Below are positions 50,926 to 59,485 of a stretch of 64,000 nt of DNA, in pieces. The notes below the pieces were generated by a model. That model saw nothing but the letters and a program-made list of their open reading frames with translations. It made no database searches and was not told the origin of the DNA. Within the stretch, counting starts at the first letter, position 1, and each line of letters starts with the position of its first letter. This DNA comes from Saccharomonospora azurea NA-128. GTDB lineage: Bacteria > Actinomycetota > Actinomycetes > Mycobacteriales > Pseudonocardiaceae. The position numbers and the translations under genes are program-made. The stretch covers positions 4,631,620-4,695,619 of the forward strand of contig NZ_CM001466.1 in NCBI RefSeq assembly GCF_000231055.2. The letters run 5' to 3'.

Positions 50926-50979
50926 CCAATCCATTTCCTATTGGACTGCTCTTGCTCTAGTCTTGTTCGGATATTGGAC
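50926..50979. promoter_or_regulatory. MocR control region with repeated ATTGGAC and a CCAAT-ATTGG inverted repeat
   Basis: CCAAT (50926-50930) and ATTGG (50940-50944) form an inverted repeat with a 9-base spacer. ATTGGAC occurs as a direct repeat at 50940-50946 and 50973-50979, 33 bases apart, in an otherwise AT-rich stretch before the mocR start at 50994. MocR-type regulators often bind repeated half-sites over their own promoter, so this is an autoregulatory site candidate. Confidence 0.45.
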
Positions 50980-50993
50980 CGGAGGTAGTGCCA

Positions 50994-52496
50994 ATGTCGG
51001 GGGAAGTGGACCGTTTTCAGCACGGTGCGGCACTGGCCATGGTGCTGGGGGACTGGAGCGCGGGAGAGGGACCGCTCTATCGCAAGCTCGCCGCCGCCCT
51101 CGCCCGTGCGGTCGACGACGGCGCGTTGACCACGGGGGAACGCTTGCCGTCGGAACGGGAACTCGCGCGCGTGCTGGCCGTCAGCCGGGCCACCGTGGTG
51201 GCCGCCTACGAGGAGTTGCGCGAGCGCGGAGTCGTCGATCGCAGGCAGGGCAGCGGAACCCGGATCACCGGTCGGCGTAAGCCGCCTCGAAGTGACGGCC
51301 GGGTACGCGGCGGTCAGGGCACCGCGATCGTGCAGCGGCTCATCGACGGCCCGGGGTCGTTGATCTCGCTGAGTTACGCCGCGGACGCGGGGCTTCCGGA
51401 GGTCGCCGACGCCGTGCACGCCGTGGCCGCCCACGACCTGACGGAGCTGCTCGCCGATCCCGGCTACCACCCGCGGGGGCTGCCGGTGCTGCGCGCCGCC
51501 ATCGCCGACCACTACACGGCCACAGGTCTGCCCACCGAGCCGGAACAGGTGCTCGTCACCTCCGGAGCCCACCAGGCCCTGGTCCTGCTCGCCGAGGTGT
51601 ACCTGCGTGGCGCGGTCTCCGTCGTGGTGGAGGCCCCCAGTTGGTCGCCGTGCCTGGACATCTTCCGCCAGCACGGCGTCGATCTCGTCCCCGTGGGACT
51701 CGACGCCGACGGCGGCGACGGCATCGACGTGCACGCGCTCGCCTCGGCGCTCGCGACCACGTCACCGAGCCTGCTGTACGTCATGCCCAGCTTCCACAAC
51801 CCCACGGGACGGCTCATGTCCGCGACCCGCAGACGGCAGGTCGCCGAGCTGGCCGCGCGACACGAGGTGGCGGTGGTCGAGGACAACGCCTACGAGGGGA
51901 GCCTGCTGTCCGGTGACGTGGCGACGATGCCCGCGCCGCTCGCCGCGTACGCGCCCGCCTCCGCCGAGGTGTTGACCGTCGCCTCGTTGAAGGGCGTCTG
52001 GGCGGGGCTCCGCGTCGGCTGGGTGCGGGGCCCGGTCGGCGTCGTCGAACGGTGTGCCCGCCGCAAGGCCATGGCCGACCTGGGCAGCCCGCTTCTCGAC
52101 CAGGCGGTGGCCGCCCGGCTCGTGCCCCGGCTCGGCGAGCTCCGCCGTTCGCGGTCCGCCGTGCGTCGTGAGCAGTGCGCCGAACTGCAACGGTTGCTGC
52201 GCCACCGGCTGCCCGAGTGGAGCTGGCGGACACCGGACGGCGGGTCGTCGCTGTGGGTTCGCCTGCCCGGCGACCACAGTGCCGACGTGTTCGCGCAGCT
52301 GGCGCTACGGCATGGCGTGGAGGTCGTCCCGGGTTCGGCGATGGACCCGAACGGTGAGCACGACGCGTACTTCCGCATCCCGTTCCTGCGCCCACCCGAG
52401 GTGCTGGCCGAGCTGGTGAACCGGCTCGCGGCCGCCTGGACCGAGCTGCAACGGCACGGCCCGTACGACGACCTCCCGTTGCGTCCCGTGGTGTGA
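50994..52496 (+). CDS. MocR-family PLP-dependent regulator (GntR helix-turn-helix plus aminotransferase domain)
   Basis: A 500-residue regulator. Residues about 20-95 form a GntR winged helix (PLYRKLAAALARAVDDGAL to LAVSRATVVAAYEELRERGVV); residues about 120-490 are a fold-type I aminotransferase (LVTSGAHQALVLLAEVYL, YVMPSFHNPTGRLM, VEDNAYEG). The PLP-binding Lys is in VASLKGVWAGLRVGWVRG. ATG 50994 has GGAGG eight bases upstream. It has no adjacent pdx or transporter gene; the gene after it is a convergent pseudogene and upstream is a small membrane protein. Confidence 0.9.
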   Translation: MSGEVDRFQHGAALAMVLGDWSAGEGPLYRKLAAALARAVDDGALTTGERLPSERELARVLAVSRATVVAAYEELRERGVVDRRQGSGTRITGRRKPPRSDGRVRGGQGTAIVQRLIDGPGSLISLSYAADAGLPEVADAVHAVAAHDLTELLADPGYHPRGLPVLRAAIADHYTATGLPTEPEQVLVTSGAHQALVLLAEVYLRGAVSVVVEAPSWSPCLDIFRQHGVDLVPVGLDADGGDGIDVHALASALATTSPSLLYVMPSFHNPTGRLMSATRRRQVAELAARHEVAVVEDNAYEGSLLSGDVATMPAPLAAYAPASAEVLTVASLKGVWAGLRVGWVRGPVGVVERCARRKAMADLGSPLLDQAVAARLVPRLGELRRSRSAVRREQCAELQRLLRHRLPEWSWRTPDGGSSLWVRLPGDHSADVFAQLALRHGVEVVPGSAMDPNGEHDAYFRIPFLRPPEVLAELVNRLAAAWTELQRHGPYDDLPLRPVV

Positions 52497-52520
52497 CGGC
52501 GCCGGGTTCCCGGTGACCTG

Positions 52521-52970
52521 TCACCGCCACCGGACGCGCAACAGCCTCGGCCAGTCGTCCACCATTCCGGCGTCGCCCTCGACGTGCAACGACGCCAGCG
52601 GCGTGCGGTTCCACAACGCCGAGTACAGCTGCTCCGCCGTACCACGCACGCACGCGCCCCCGGAGTGCGTTCGCGCGTCGGCCAGGGGCGAACGGGCGAC
52701 GTGGGCGCCCTCGCCGTGGAAGGTCAGCGTCCACCGTTCGCCGACGTCGACGGCCTCCACGCGCAGTAGATCGGCGTGGTGACTCCGCCTGCGCAACGAA
52801 CGCACGCCGAAGGCCCCCAGCAGCTCGTCGACGCCGTCGGCGGCGAGTGCGGGATCGACGGGCCCCGGCGCGCCCGCCGCGAGTTCGGCGTCGAGGCGGT
52901 GGACGGTGGCCTCGTGCAGCCGCCGAGGCGAGTCTCCGCCCGGCGTCGTCGATCGCGTCGATTCATTCGG
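52521..52970 (-). pseudogene. C-terminal remnant of a mycothiol-dependent maleylpyruvate-isomerase-family protein
   Basis: The frame is open from 52970 (just after a TGA) to TCA 52521 but has no usable start codon before RRLHEATVHRLDAELAAG. What remains matches the C-terminal half of the DinB-like maleylpyruvate isomerase family: PVDPALAADGVDELL, VDVGERWTLTFHGEGAH, CVRGTAEQLYSALWNRTPL, LHVEGDAGMV. The N-terminal half, about 100 residues of the metal-binding four-helix bundle, is absent, and I find it in no other frame upstream. A broken gene, convergent with mocR. Confidence 0.7.
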
Positions 52971-53134
52971 TCACCCTCACGGTCGGCAGGGTGGCACGCG
53001 GGACCGACAATCGTGCCGACGAGTGCCGAGGGAGTTCGAGGCGTCAGCGACGACACAACACGGCGATGTCGGCGCGGAGTAGCGTGGGCGTCGCGATCGA
53101 GGAAGCCGGTAACGGGCGGGGGTGCGTGGTCGTC

Positions 53135-54253
53135 ATGAGGGCTGCGGTCGGGTTGCTGGCGGGACTCGGGTTGCTCGCCACGGCGAAGGCGGCGGTGGTG
53201 AGTTCGCGGGTACTTACGGCGTTGGGCGGGCGTCCGGACCCGGAGAGCCTGCGCTCGTCACCGCAGTACCGGGACGGCACCTTCCACAACGCCCGCCCCG
53301 CGCGCTGGCTGCCCAGCGGCAGCACCCGTGACGCGCTGCGCGAGATGCTCGTCTCCCCCCAGCCGAGGAAGCCGGCGGGACCGGTGCCGCTCGTTCCTCC
53401 CACTCCCGCTCCCACCGAGGGACTGCACGTGACGTGGTACGGCCACGCGTCGTCGCTCGTGGAGCTCGACGGCACGCGGGTGCTGCTCGATCCCATGTGG
53501 AGCGACCGCGCGTCCCCGGCGTGGTTCGCGGGACCTCGGCGCCTGCACCCCGTGCCGCATCGACTGGCCGACCTGCCGCCGCTCGACGCGATCGTCATCT
53601 CACACGACCACTACGACCACCTCGACCTGCCCACGGTGCGCGAGCTGGTCCGGCTGCAGTCGGCGCCGTTCGTGGTTCCGCTCGGCGTCGGCGCGCATCT
53701 GCGGGTCTGGAACGTGCCGGAGGAGCGCATCGTCGAGCTCGACTGGCACGAGACGGCGTCGCTCGGAGCGCTGGAGATCACCGCGACCCCGGCCCAGCAC
53801 TTCTCGGGCCGGGCGTTCACCCGCAACACGACGCTGTGGGCGTCGTGGGTGCTGACCGTCGACCGGCCGACGCGTCGGCGCGTGTTCTACAGCGGCGACA
53901 CCGGGTACTGCGACGCGTTCGCCGACATCGGCCGCGACCACGGCCCGTTCGACGTCACGCTCGTGCAGATCGGTGCCTATGCCACGGGCTGGCCCGACAT
54001 CCACATGACCCCGGAGGAAGGGGTGGCCACGCACCGCGACGTCCGCGGCGGGCTGCTGGTGCCCGTGCACTGGGGGACCTTCAACCTCGCTCCGCACGGC
54101 TGGGCCGACCCGGTGGAGCGGCTGCTGCGCGCGGCCGAGGCACACGACGTGTCGGTGACGGTGCCACGTCCGGGTGAGCGGATCGACGTGACGGCCCCAC
54201 AGTCCCCGGCGCAGCGCCAGTGGTGGCGGGAGCTCGTCGCGAACGCGGAGTGA
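53135..54253 (+). CDS. Metallo-beta-lactamase-fold hydrolase (NAPE-PLD/UlaG-like)
   Basis: A 372-residue zinc hydrolase. A short N-terminal hydrophobic stretch (MRAAVGLLAGLGLLATAK) may anchor it. The metallo-beta-lactamase motifs are complete: WYGHASSLVEL, ISHDHYDHLDL (HxHxDH), TPAQHFSGRAF, YSGDTGYCDAF (bridging Asp) and VPVHWGTFNL (late His). The layout, with the long N-terminal part and GPRRLHPVPH, is like N-acyl-phosphatidylethanolamine phospholipase D and bacterial relatives. ATG 53135 follows a G-rich site; upstream in-frame starts are possible. Lipid or lactone substrate is a guess. Confidence 0.85.
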   Translation: MRAAVGLLAGLGLLATAKAAVVSSRVLTALGGRPDPESLRSSPQYRDGTFHNARPARWLPSGSTRDALREMLVSPQPRKPAGPVPLVPPTPAPTEGLHVTWYGHASSLVELDGTRVLLDPMWSDRASPAWFAGPRRLHPVPHRLADLPPLDAIVISHDHYDHLDLPTVRELVRLQSAPFVVPLGVGAHLRVWNVPEERIVELDWHETASLGALEITATPAQHFSGRAFTRNTTLWASWVLTVDRPTRRRVFYSGDTGYCDAFADIGRDHGPFDVTLVQIGAYATGWPDIHMTPEEGVATHRDVRGGLLVPVHWGTFNLAPHGWADPVERLLRAAEAHDVSVTVPRPGERIDVTAPQSPAQRQWWRELVANAE

Positions 54254-54339
54254 GCGACGGCGGGTGGGCCGTGCGTGATCACGCGGCGTGAACGGGCAGG
54301 ATGACCTTCGCCTGTCCGTGTCGCCGAAGGGGTCACTCC

Positions 54340-55491
54340 ATGTCACGTCGCGCCGTGCTCGCGGTGCTCGGTACCGCCGCACTCGTCGCCGCGTGTTCGT
54401 CAGCGGACTCGTCGTCGCCCGAGCCGAGGTCCGACTACACGCAGACGCACCCGAGTGCGCCCGGTGCGTCCGAGCCGCCGTCGTTCAGCGTCGTGGCCAC
54501 GGGCGACATCCTCGTCCACCCGGAGCTGACGGAGCAGGCCTCGGCCGACGCCGCCGCCGCGGGCAACGGCGGGCCCGACGAGTTCGACTACTCGCCGCTG
54601 CTGGAAGGGGTGCGCCCGCTGGTGTCGGACGCCGACCTCGCGCTGTGCCACCTGGAGGTGCCGCTCGCGGAGGACGGCGGGACCTACGCCGGGTACCCGC
54701 AGTTCATCGCGCCGCCGGAGCTGGCCGCCGGACTCGCGGACACCGGCTACGACGGGTGCTCGACGGCCTCGAACCACACGCTCGACCACGGCGCCGACGG
54801 CGTCGTGAGCACGCTGGACGCACTCGACGGCGCGGGCATCGAGCACACTGGGTCGGCCCGCAGCGCGGAGGAAGCCGACACCCCGCTGATCTACGACGTC
54901 GACGGTGTCGCGGTCGGCCACGTCTCCTACACGTTCGGCTTCAACGGGTTCGAACTGCCCGAGGACAAGCCGTGGCTGTCCAACCCCCTGGACGCCGACG
55001 CACTGGTCGCCGAGGCCGAGGCCGCGAAGGACGCCGGTGCCGAGGTCGTCATCGCGAGTGTCCACTGGGGACAGGAGTACGTGCACGAGCCGACACCCGA
55101 CCAGCAGGCTCTCGCCGAGCGGCTGGCGTCGGAGGAGTCGATCGACCTCGTCCTCGGCCACCATGCCCATGTCGTGCAGCCCATCGAGAAGGTCGGCGAC
55201 ACCTGGGTCGCCTACGGGCTCGGCAACTCGGTCGCCCGGCACGCCGAACCCCGGGGAGTGTCGGAGGAGGGCATCGCGGCCCGGTTCACGTTCGTGCGGG
55301 AGGACGGCGAGTGGTCGGTCGAGCAGGCGGAGTACGTGCCGACGCTCGTCGAACTCGGCCCGCCGATCCGGCTCGTGGACCTGGCCACGGCGGAGCCGAC
55401 GGAGCGCAGGACGGAAGCGCTGGAGCGCACCGACGAGATCGTGCGCAGCCGCGGCGGCGCCGACGACGGGTTGACCCGCCCGGGGAACTGA
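54340..55491 (+). CDS. CapA-family metallophosphatase-like lipoprotein
   Basis: A 383-residue exported lipoprotein: the signal ends in LVAACSS (lipobox). The PGA_cap (CapA) domain is clear: VVATGDILVHPEL (first metal Asp), LCHLEVPLA, STASNHTLDHG, IASVHWGQEY and LVLGHHAHVVQPIE, then GLGNSVA. CapA proteins resemble calcineurin-type phosphatases and act in poly-gamma-glutamate capsule or cell-wall processes. ATG 54340 has AAGGGG seven bases before. A 12-bp palindrome GCGTGATCACGC at 54273-54284 lies upstream. No capB/capC is present. Confidence 0.88.
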   Translation: MSRRAVLAVLGTAALVAACSSADSSSPEPRSDYTQTHPSAPGASEPPSFSVVATGDILVHPELTEQASADAAAAGNGGPDEFDYSPLLEGVRPLVSDADLALCHLEVPLAEDGGTYAGYPQFIAPPELAAGLADTGYDGCSTASNHTLDHGADGVVSTLDALDGAGIEHTGSARSAEEADTPLIYDVDGVAVGHVSYTFGFNGFELPEDKPWLSNPLDADALVAEAEAAKDAGAEVVIASVHWGQEYVHEPTPDQQALAERLASEESIDLVLGHHAHVVQPIEKVGDTWVAYGLGNSVARHAEPRGVSEEGIAARFTFVREDGEWSVEQAEYVPTLVELGPPIRLVDLATAEPTERRTEALERTDEIVRSRGGADDGLTRPGN

Positions 55492-55534
55492 GACTCGGTT
55501 GCCGCGAGGGCGGCGACAGGACGAGGCTGTCGGC

Positions 55535-56260
55535 ATGACCCATCGCGTGGTACGAACACCGTCCCCCGACGACGTCGACAAGGCCGCGGACATCGTCTCC
55601 TCCGTGCTGTCCCCGACCTCGGTGCTCGACGGCGGGTGCCGGTTCGACGTCACCCTCGTCCAGCACGGCGCCGGGTACGACGAGGCCGAGGCGCACGCGT
55701 TGAAACTCGCCCGGCGCGGCGCGCGGTACGTGTCGCCCTACAACGACCCGGACGTCATCGCGGGACAGGGGACGCTCGGCAAAGAGCTGGACGCGCAGTG
55801 TCCGGGCCCGCTGACCGTGGTGTGCACGGTCGGCGGCGGCGGGCTCGCGTCGGGACTCGGGTTGTGGGCGGCGACGCGGGACGACGTGCGGGTCGTCGGA
55901 GTGGAGCCCGAGGCGGCACCGGCCGTGGCCGCGGCGGTGCGGGCCGGCCATCCCGTTCCCCTCGACCTCGGGGAGACCGTGGCGGACGGCATCACCGCCA
56001 ACCTGGAGCCCGGCTCCGTGACGATCGACCTCGTCGCGCGGCACATCGACCGCCTGCTGACGGTGACGGAGGACGAGATCGCCGAGGCCGTGCGCCACCT
56101 GGTGCGTGCCCACGGCATCGTGGCCGAGGGGGCGGGCGCCGCGGCGTATGCGGCGGTGCTCGCGGGCAAGGTCGACACCGGCGGCGAGGACGGCCGCGTG
56201 GTCGCCGTCGTGTCCGGGCGCAACATCGCACTGGGCACCCTCGCCCGCCTGTTAGCCTGA
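55535..56260 (+). CDS. PLP-dependent dehydratase homologue lacking the catalytic lysine region
   Basis: A 241-residue protein of the serine/threonine dehydratase fold, about 80 residues shorter than its relatives. It begins normally (TPSPDDVDKAADIVSSVLSPTSVL) but goes directly to FDVTLVQHGAGYDEAEAHALKL. Missing are the PLP-Lys motif (SFKxRGA) and the SxGNHG substrate loop. The later parts are intact: SPYNDPDVIAGQGTLGKEL, TVGGGGLASGLGLWAA (PLP phosphate loop), VGVEPE, VADGI, EGAGAAAYAAVLAGKV. The deletion keeps the frame. It cannot bind PLP as a Schiff base, so it is either a decaying gene or a non-catalytic protein. The start is ATG 55535 with a weak ribosome binding site. Confidence 0.7.
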   Translation: MTHRVVRTPSPDDVDKAADIVSSVLSPTSVLDGGCRFDVTLVQHGAGYDEAEAHALKLARRGARYVSPYNDPDVIAGQGTLGKELDAQCPGPLTVVCTVGGGGLASGLGLWAATRDDVRVVGVEPEAAPAVAAAVRAGHPVPLDLGETVADGITANLEPGSVTIDLVARHIDRLLTVTEDEIAEAVRHLVRAHGIVAEGAGAAAYAAVLAGKVDTGGEDGRVVAVVSGRNIALGTLARLLA

Positions 56261-56330
56261 TCGCCCGTCCGGGTGATGGACCCACGTGCGTGAGTCGGCG
56301 GGCGAGCGCCGGCTTCCGGGAAGGACGTGA

Positions 56331-56837
56331 ATGGCCGAGGGGGAGGGCGGCGTGCTGCGGTTGCGCGCGCCGAAGAACGCGATCGACCGGCGTGCCCGGC
56401 TCTGGTGGTGGACGCAGTGGGCGCTCGTGCTGGTGCCCGCGTTCGTGACGCTCGGCGTGCTCGCCGGGCTTCTCCCGCCTGCCCGGCCGTGGCTGCTGCT
56501 GGCCCTGGCGGTGAGCGCCGCCTGCGGTCTTCCGGCAGCCGTGCTGTTGCCGCTGTGGTGGTACCGCGTCCATCGCTGGGAGGTCACCGACGACGCCGTG
56601 TACACCCGCACCGGCCGGATCTGGCGGGAATGGCGAGTGGCACCGATGTCGCGCATCCAGACCGTCGACATCCAGCGCGGGCCGATCGAGCAGCTGTTCG
56701 GGCTCGCGACGGTCACGGTCACCACGGCGTCGGCGAAGGGCGCCGTCGAGATCCAGGGGCTCGACCACGACCTCGCCGCGGAACTCGTCGACCAGCTCAC
56801 CCGGACCACGCAGGCCACTCCGGGTGACGCGACGTGA
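56331..56837 (+). CDS. Bacterial PH-domain (bPH2, YdbS-like) membrane protein
   Basis: A 168-residue protein with two membrane helices (about 25-50, WWWTQWALVLVPAFVTLGVL, and 53-77) followed by one bacterial PH domain (WEVTDDAVYTRTGRIWREWRVAPMSRIQTVDIQRGPIEQLFGLATVTVTT in parts). GGAAGG lies six bases before the ATG. Its stop overlaps the GTG of the next gene, which encodes the larger partner. Equivalent to the YdbS/YdbT pairs of Bacillus, which help protect against secreted antimicrobials in some species. Confidence 0.9.
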   Translation: MAEGEGGVLRLRAPKNAIDRRARLWWWTQWALVLVPAFVTLGVLAGLLPPARPWLLLALAVSAACGLPAAVLLPLWWYRVHRWEVTDDAVYTRTGRIWREWRVAPMSRIQTVDIQRGPIEQLFGLATVTVTTASAKGAVEIQGLDHDLAAELVDQLTRTTQATPGDAT

Positions 56838-58372
56838 CCACCGAGGGCGACGTCGTCCGGACCGAGTCGACCGGGGCCGGGTGGAAGCAGCTCGACCGCC
56901 GGACGATCGCGCTCACCGCGGTCCGCTGCCTGGGAGGCGGGATCGCCACCGCAGTCTCGGGCACCGTCTGGCTGAGCCGGGTGTTGCCGCTGGGCGATAT
57001 CGTGCTGATCGCACTCTGCGTCACCGTCGCGCTGGTGGCCGGGGGAGCCGTCGTCGAACGCGTGCGCTGGGTCAGGACTCGCTACCGCGTGCTGCCCGAC
57101 CGCTTCGAGTTGCGCAAGGGCATCGTCGTTCGCTCCCGCCGGTCACTGCAGCGCGACCGCATCCGCACGGTCGACATCACCGCGTCTCCGCTGCTGCGGG
57201 TCTTCCGCCTCGTGCGCGTGGACATCGGCACGGGCGAGCAGACGAGCGGCGACGGTGCGTCGCTGTCGCTGAACCCGGTGAGCCGGGCCGACGCCGAGTG
57301 GCTGCGGACGACGTTGCTGGATCGCGAGCGCACGGACGAGCCCACGGCCGCCGACGACGCTGTGCTGTCCACATTGGACATGTCGTGGATTCGCTACGCG
57401 CCCGTGTCGTTCGCGACACCGTTGTTGGGCACCGCGGCCTTCGGTGGCTTGCTGCAGGTCACGGAGTGGTTCGGCATGCAGAACGACGCGCTGAGGTGGG
57501 TGGGGCACCTGCTGGGCGCCCTGCCCGTCGTCGGCGTGCTCGTGCTCCTGGCGGTGGTCGCGATGATCGTCGGGGCGGTCGCGGCGACGGCCGTGTTCGT
57601 CGAGATGTGGTGGCAGTACCGCCTGAAACGCGAGCCCGGTGGCACGTTGCGCGTGCGCCGAGGCTTGTTGACCACCCGGTCGACCTCCGTGGAGGAACGG
57701 CGACTCCGCGGCATCGAGCTGGTGGAGCCCCTCGGCAACCGGCTGATGGGTGCGGCCAGGATCGACGCCGTCGCCACGGGGATGTCGCAGAGCGCGCAGG
57801 GCAACAACGGCGAGCACAACACGCTGCACCCCGCCGCCCCGCGCGAGCTGGTCGGCCGGGTCGGTGCGGCGGTGTTGCGGGAACCCGTCTCGCCCGTCGA
57901 CAGCGTGCGGCTCCGGGCGCACCCGAGAGCGGCGCTCGGCCGTCGGATCCGCTGGGCGTTGATCGCGGTCGCGGCCGTGGTGCTCCCGCTGTTGGTCCTC
58001 GGGCTCGCGGTGACGTCCGTGCTGGTGCACCTCGCCTGGGTCGGCGCGGTCGTGCTGCTGCCGGTCGGCGTTGCGTTGGCGTTCGACGCGTACCGCAATC
58101 TCGGTCACGGCATCACGGGGCGCTATCTCGTCGCCCGGCACGGTGCGCTGCGCCGGGGCACGGTGGCCCTGCAGCGCGGCGGGGTCATCGGGTGGACCGT
58201 CCGGCAGTCGTTGTTCCAGCGCCGGAAGGGGCTGGTGACCCTCACCGCCACCACGGCGGCGGGTGCGCAGGGGTACTCGGCCTACGACGTCGACGAGCAC
58301 GAGGGTCTCGCCTTCGCCGAGGAGGCCGTTCCGGGCCTGCTGACGCCGTTCGTGGAGCGCACCGCTCGCTGA
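56834..58372 (+). CDS. Bacterial PH-domain (YdbT-like) membrane protein
   Basis: A 512-residue partner of the preceding gene, starting at GTG 56834 with a 4-nt overlap. It has three PH-like domains separated by helix pairs: about 70-150 (YRVLPDRFELRKGIVVRSRRSLQRDRI), about 265-345 (GTLRVRRGLLTTRSTSVEERRLRGIEL) and about 425-500 (YLVARHGALRRGTVALQRGGV). Membrane helices lie at about 40-65, 190-250 and 370-410. A membrane-surface scaffold function is likely; not established here. Confidence 0.9.
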   Translation: MTTEGDVVRTESTGAGWKQLDRRTIALTAVRCLGGGIATAVSGTVWLSRVLPLGDIVLIALCVTVALVAGGAVVERVRWVRTRYRVLPDRFELRKGIVVRSRRSLQRDRIRTVDITASPLLRVFRLVRVDIGTGEQTSGDGASLSLNPVSRADAEWLRTTLLDRERTDEPTAADDAVLSTLDMSWIRYAPVSFATPLLGTAAFGGLLQVTEWFGMQNDALRWVGHLLGALPVVGVLVLLAVVAMIVGAVAATAVFVEMWWQYRLKREPGGTLRVRRGLLTTRSTSVEERRLRGIELVEPLGNRLMGAARIDAVATGMSQSAQGNNGEHNTLHPAAPRELVGRVGAAVLREPVSPVDSVRLRAHPRAALGRRIRWALIAVAAVVLPLLVLGLAVTSVLVHLAWVGAVVLLPVGVALAFDAYRNLGHGITGRYLVARHGALRRGTVALQRGGVIGWTVRQSLFQRRKGLVTLTATTAAGAQGYSAYDVDEHEGLAFAEEAVPGLLTPFVERTAR

Positions 58373-58407
58373 CCCCGCGTGTCGGTCCGTGCGGTTACTG
58401 TGGCCGG

Positions 58408-59436
58408 ATGAGAACCGCCTTCGGTGCCGAGTTCGACGTCGTCGAGTGCTACCTGAACACGCCGACCGTGGGTGTTCCGCCGGTGCACGTCGCCGACGCC
58501 GTGGAGGAGTTCGTGCGGAACTGGCGCACGGGCGAGTTGCGCGCGGCCGACTTCGACGCGGTCGTGGACGAGACCCGCGAAGCCTTCGGGCGCCTCGTCG
58601 GGGTGCCCGGCGAGCGCGTGGCCGTGGGATCGGCCGCCTCACAGCTCGTCGGACTCGTGGCGCAGGGCGTGCCGGACGGTTGTCGCGTTCTGGTCGCCGA
58701 GGGCGAGTTCACGAGCGTGTCCTTCCCGTTCGCCGCGCAGGCCGACCGAGGCGTGAAGATCACCGAGGTGCCGTTGCGTGACGTGCCCGGAGCGGTCGCG
58801 GAGCACGACCTGGTCGCGGTCAGCGTCGTGCAGTCGGCCGGCGGGGCCGTGCTCGACGTGGAGGCGCTGAGGGCGGCCGCCGAGACGGCCGAGGTCCCCG
58901 TGCTGCTCGACGTCACCCAGGCCGCGGGCTGGATGCCGCTACGACTCGACTGGGCCGACTGGGTGGTCGGGGCCGGGTACAAGTGGCTGCTGGCGCCCCG
59001 GGGCGCGGCCTGGCTCGCCGTGCATCCGAGGGCGGCCGACCGCACCCGCCCCGTGGCCGCGTCCTGGTACGCGGGGGACGACCGGTGGAACAGCATCTAC
59101 GGCCTGCCGCTGCGACTGGCCGACGGTGCGCGCCGATTCGACGTCTCCCCGGCCTGGCCCGCGTTCGCCGGTGCCGCCCCGGCGTTGTCCTACCTCGCGT
59201 CCCTCGATCTCGAGGCGGTGCGGGCCCACGGTGTCGCCCTCGCCGACCGGCTTCGGGTCGCGGTCGACCTTCCCGCGCAGGCCAGTCCCATCGTGGCGTT
59301 GTCGGCGCCGCGGGCCGTGGAGCGGCTGTCGGAGGCGGGGGTGGTCGCCAGTGCCAGGGCGGGACGGGCGCGGGTGGGATTCCATATCCACAACACCGGT
59401 GCCGACGTCGACCGGGTGGTGCGCGCGCTCGGGTGA
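58408..59436 (+). CDS. Aminotransferase class V-fold protein
   Basis: A 342-residue PLP enzyme of the cysteine desulfurase/kynureninase-like class V family. The PLP Lys is in VVGAGYKWLLAPRGAAWL, and LLDVTQAAGW holds the Asp that binds the pyridine nitrogen; SVVQSAGGAVLDVEAL is the preceding block. ATG 58408 lies six bases after TACTGT, with no Shine-Dalgarno sequence, so it may be leaderless. Which amino group acceptor or sulfur chemistry it performs cannot be told. It stands after the PH pair with 35 bases between. Confidence 0.87.
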   Translation: MRTAFGAEFDVVECYLNTPTVGVPPVHVADAVEEFVRNWRTGELRAADFDAVVDETREAFGRLVGVPGERVAVGSAASQLVGLVAQGVPDGCRVLVAEGEFTSVSFPFAAQADRGVKITEVPLRDVPGAVAEHDLVAVSVVQSAGGAVLDVEALRAAAETAEVPVLLDVTQAAGWMPLRLDWADWVVGAGYKWLLAPRGAAWLAVHPRAADRTRPVAASWYAGDDRWNSIYGLPLRLADGARRFDVSPAWPAFAGAAPALSYLASLDLEAVRAHGVALADRLRVAVDLPAQASPIVALSAPRAVERLSEAGVVASARAGRARVGFHIHNTGADVDRVVRALG

Positions 59437-59485
59437 GCGCCGACTACGGTCACGATCCGTGGCTGCACAGGAGCACAGACATGGA

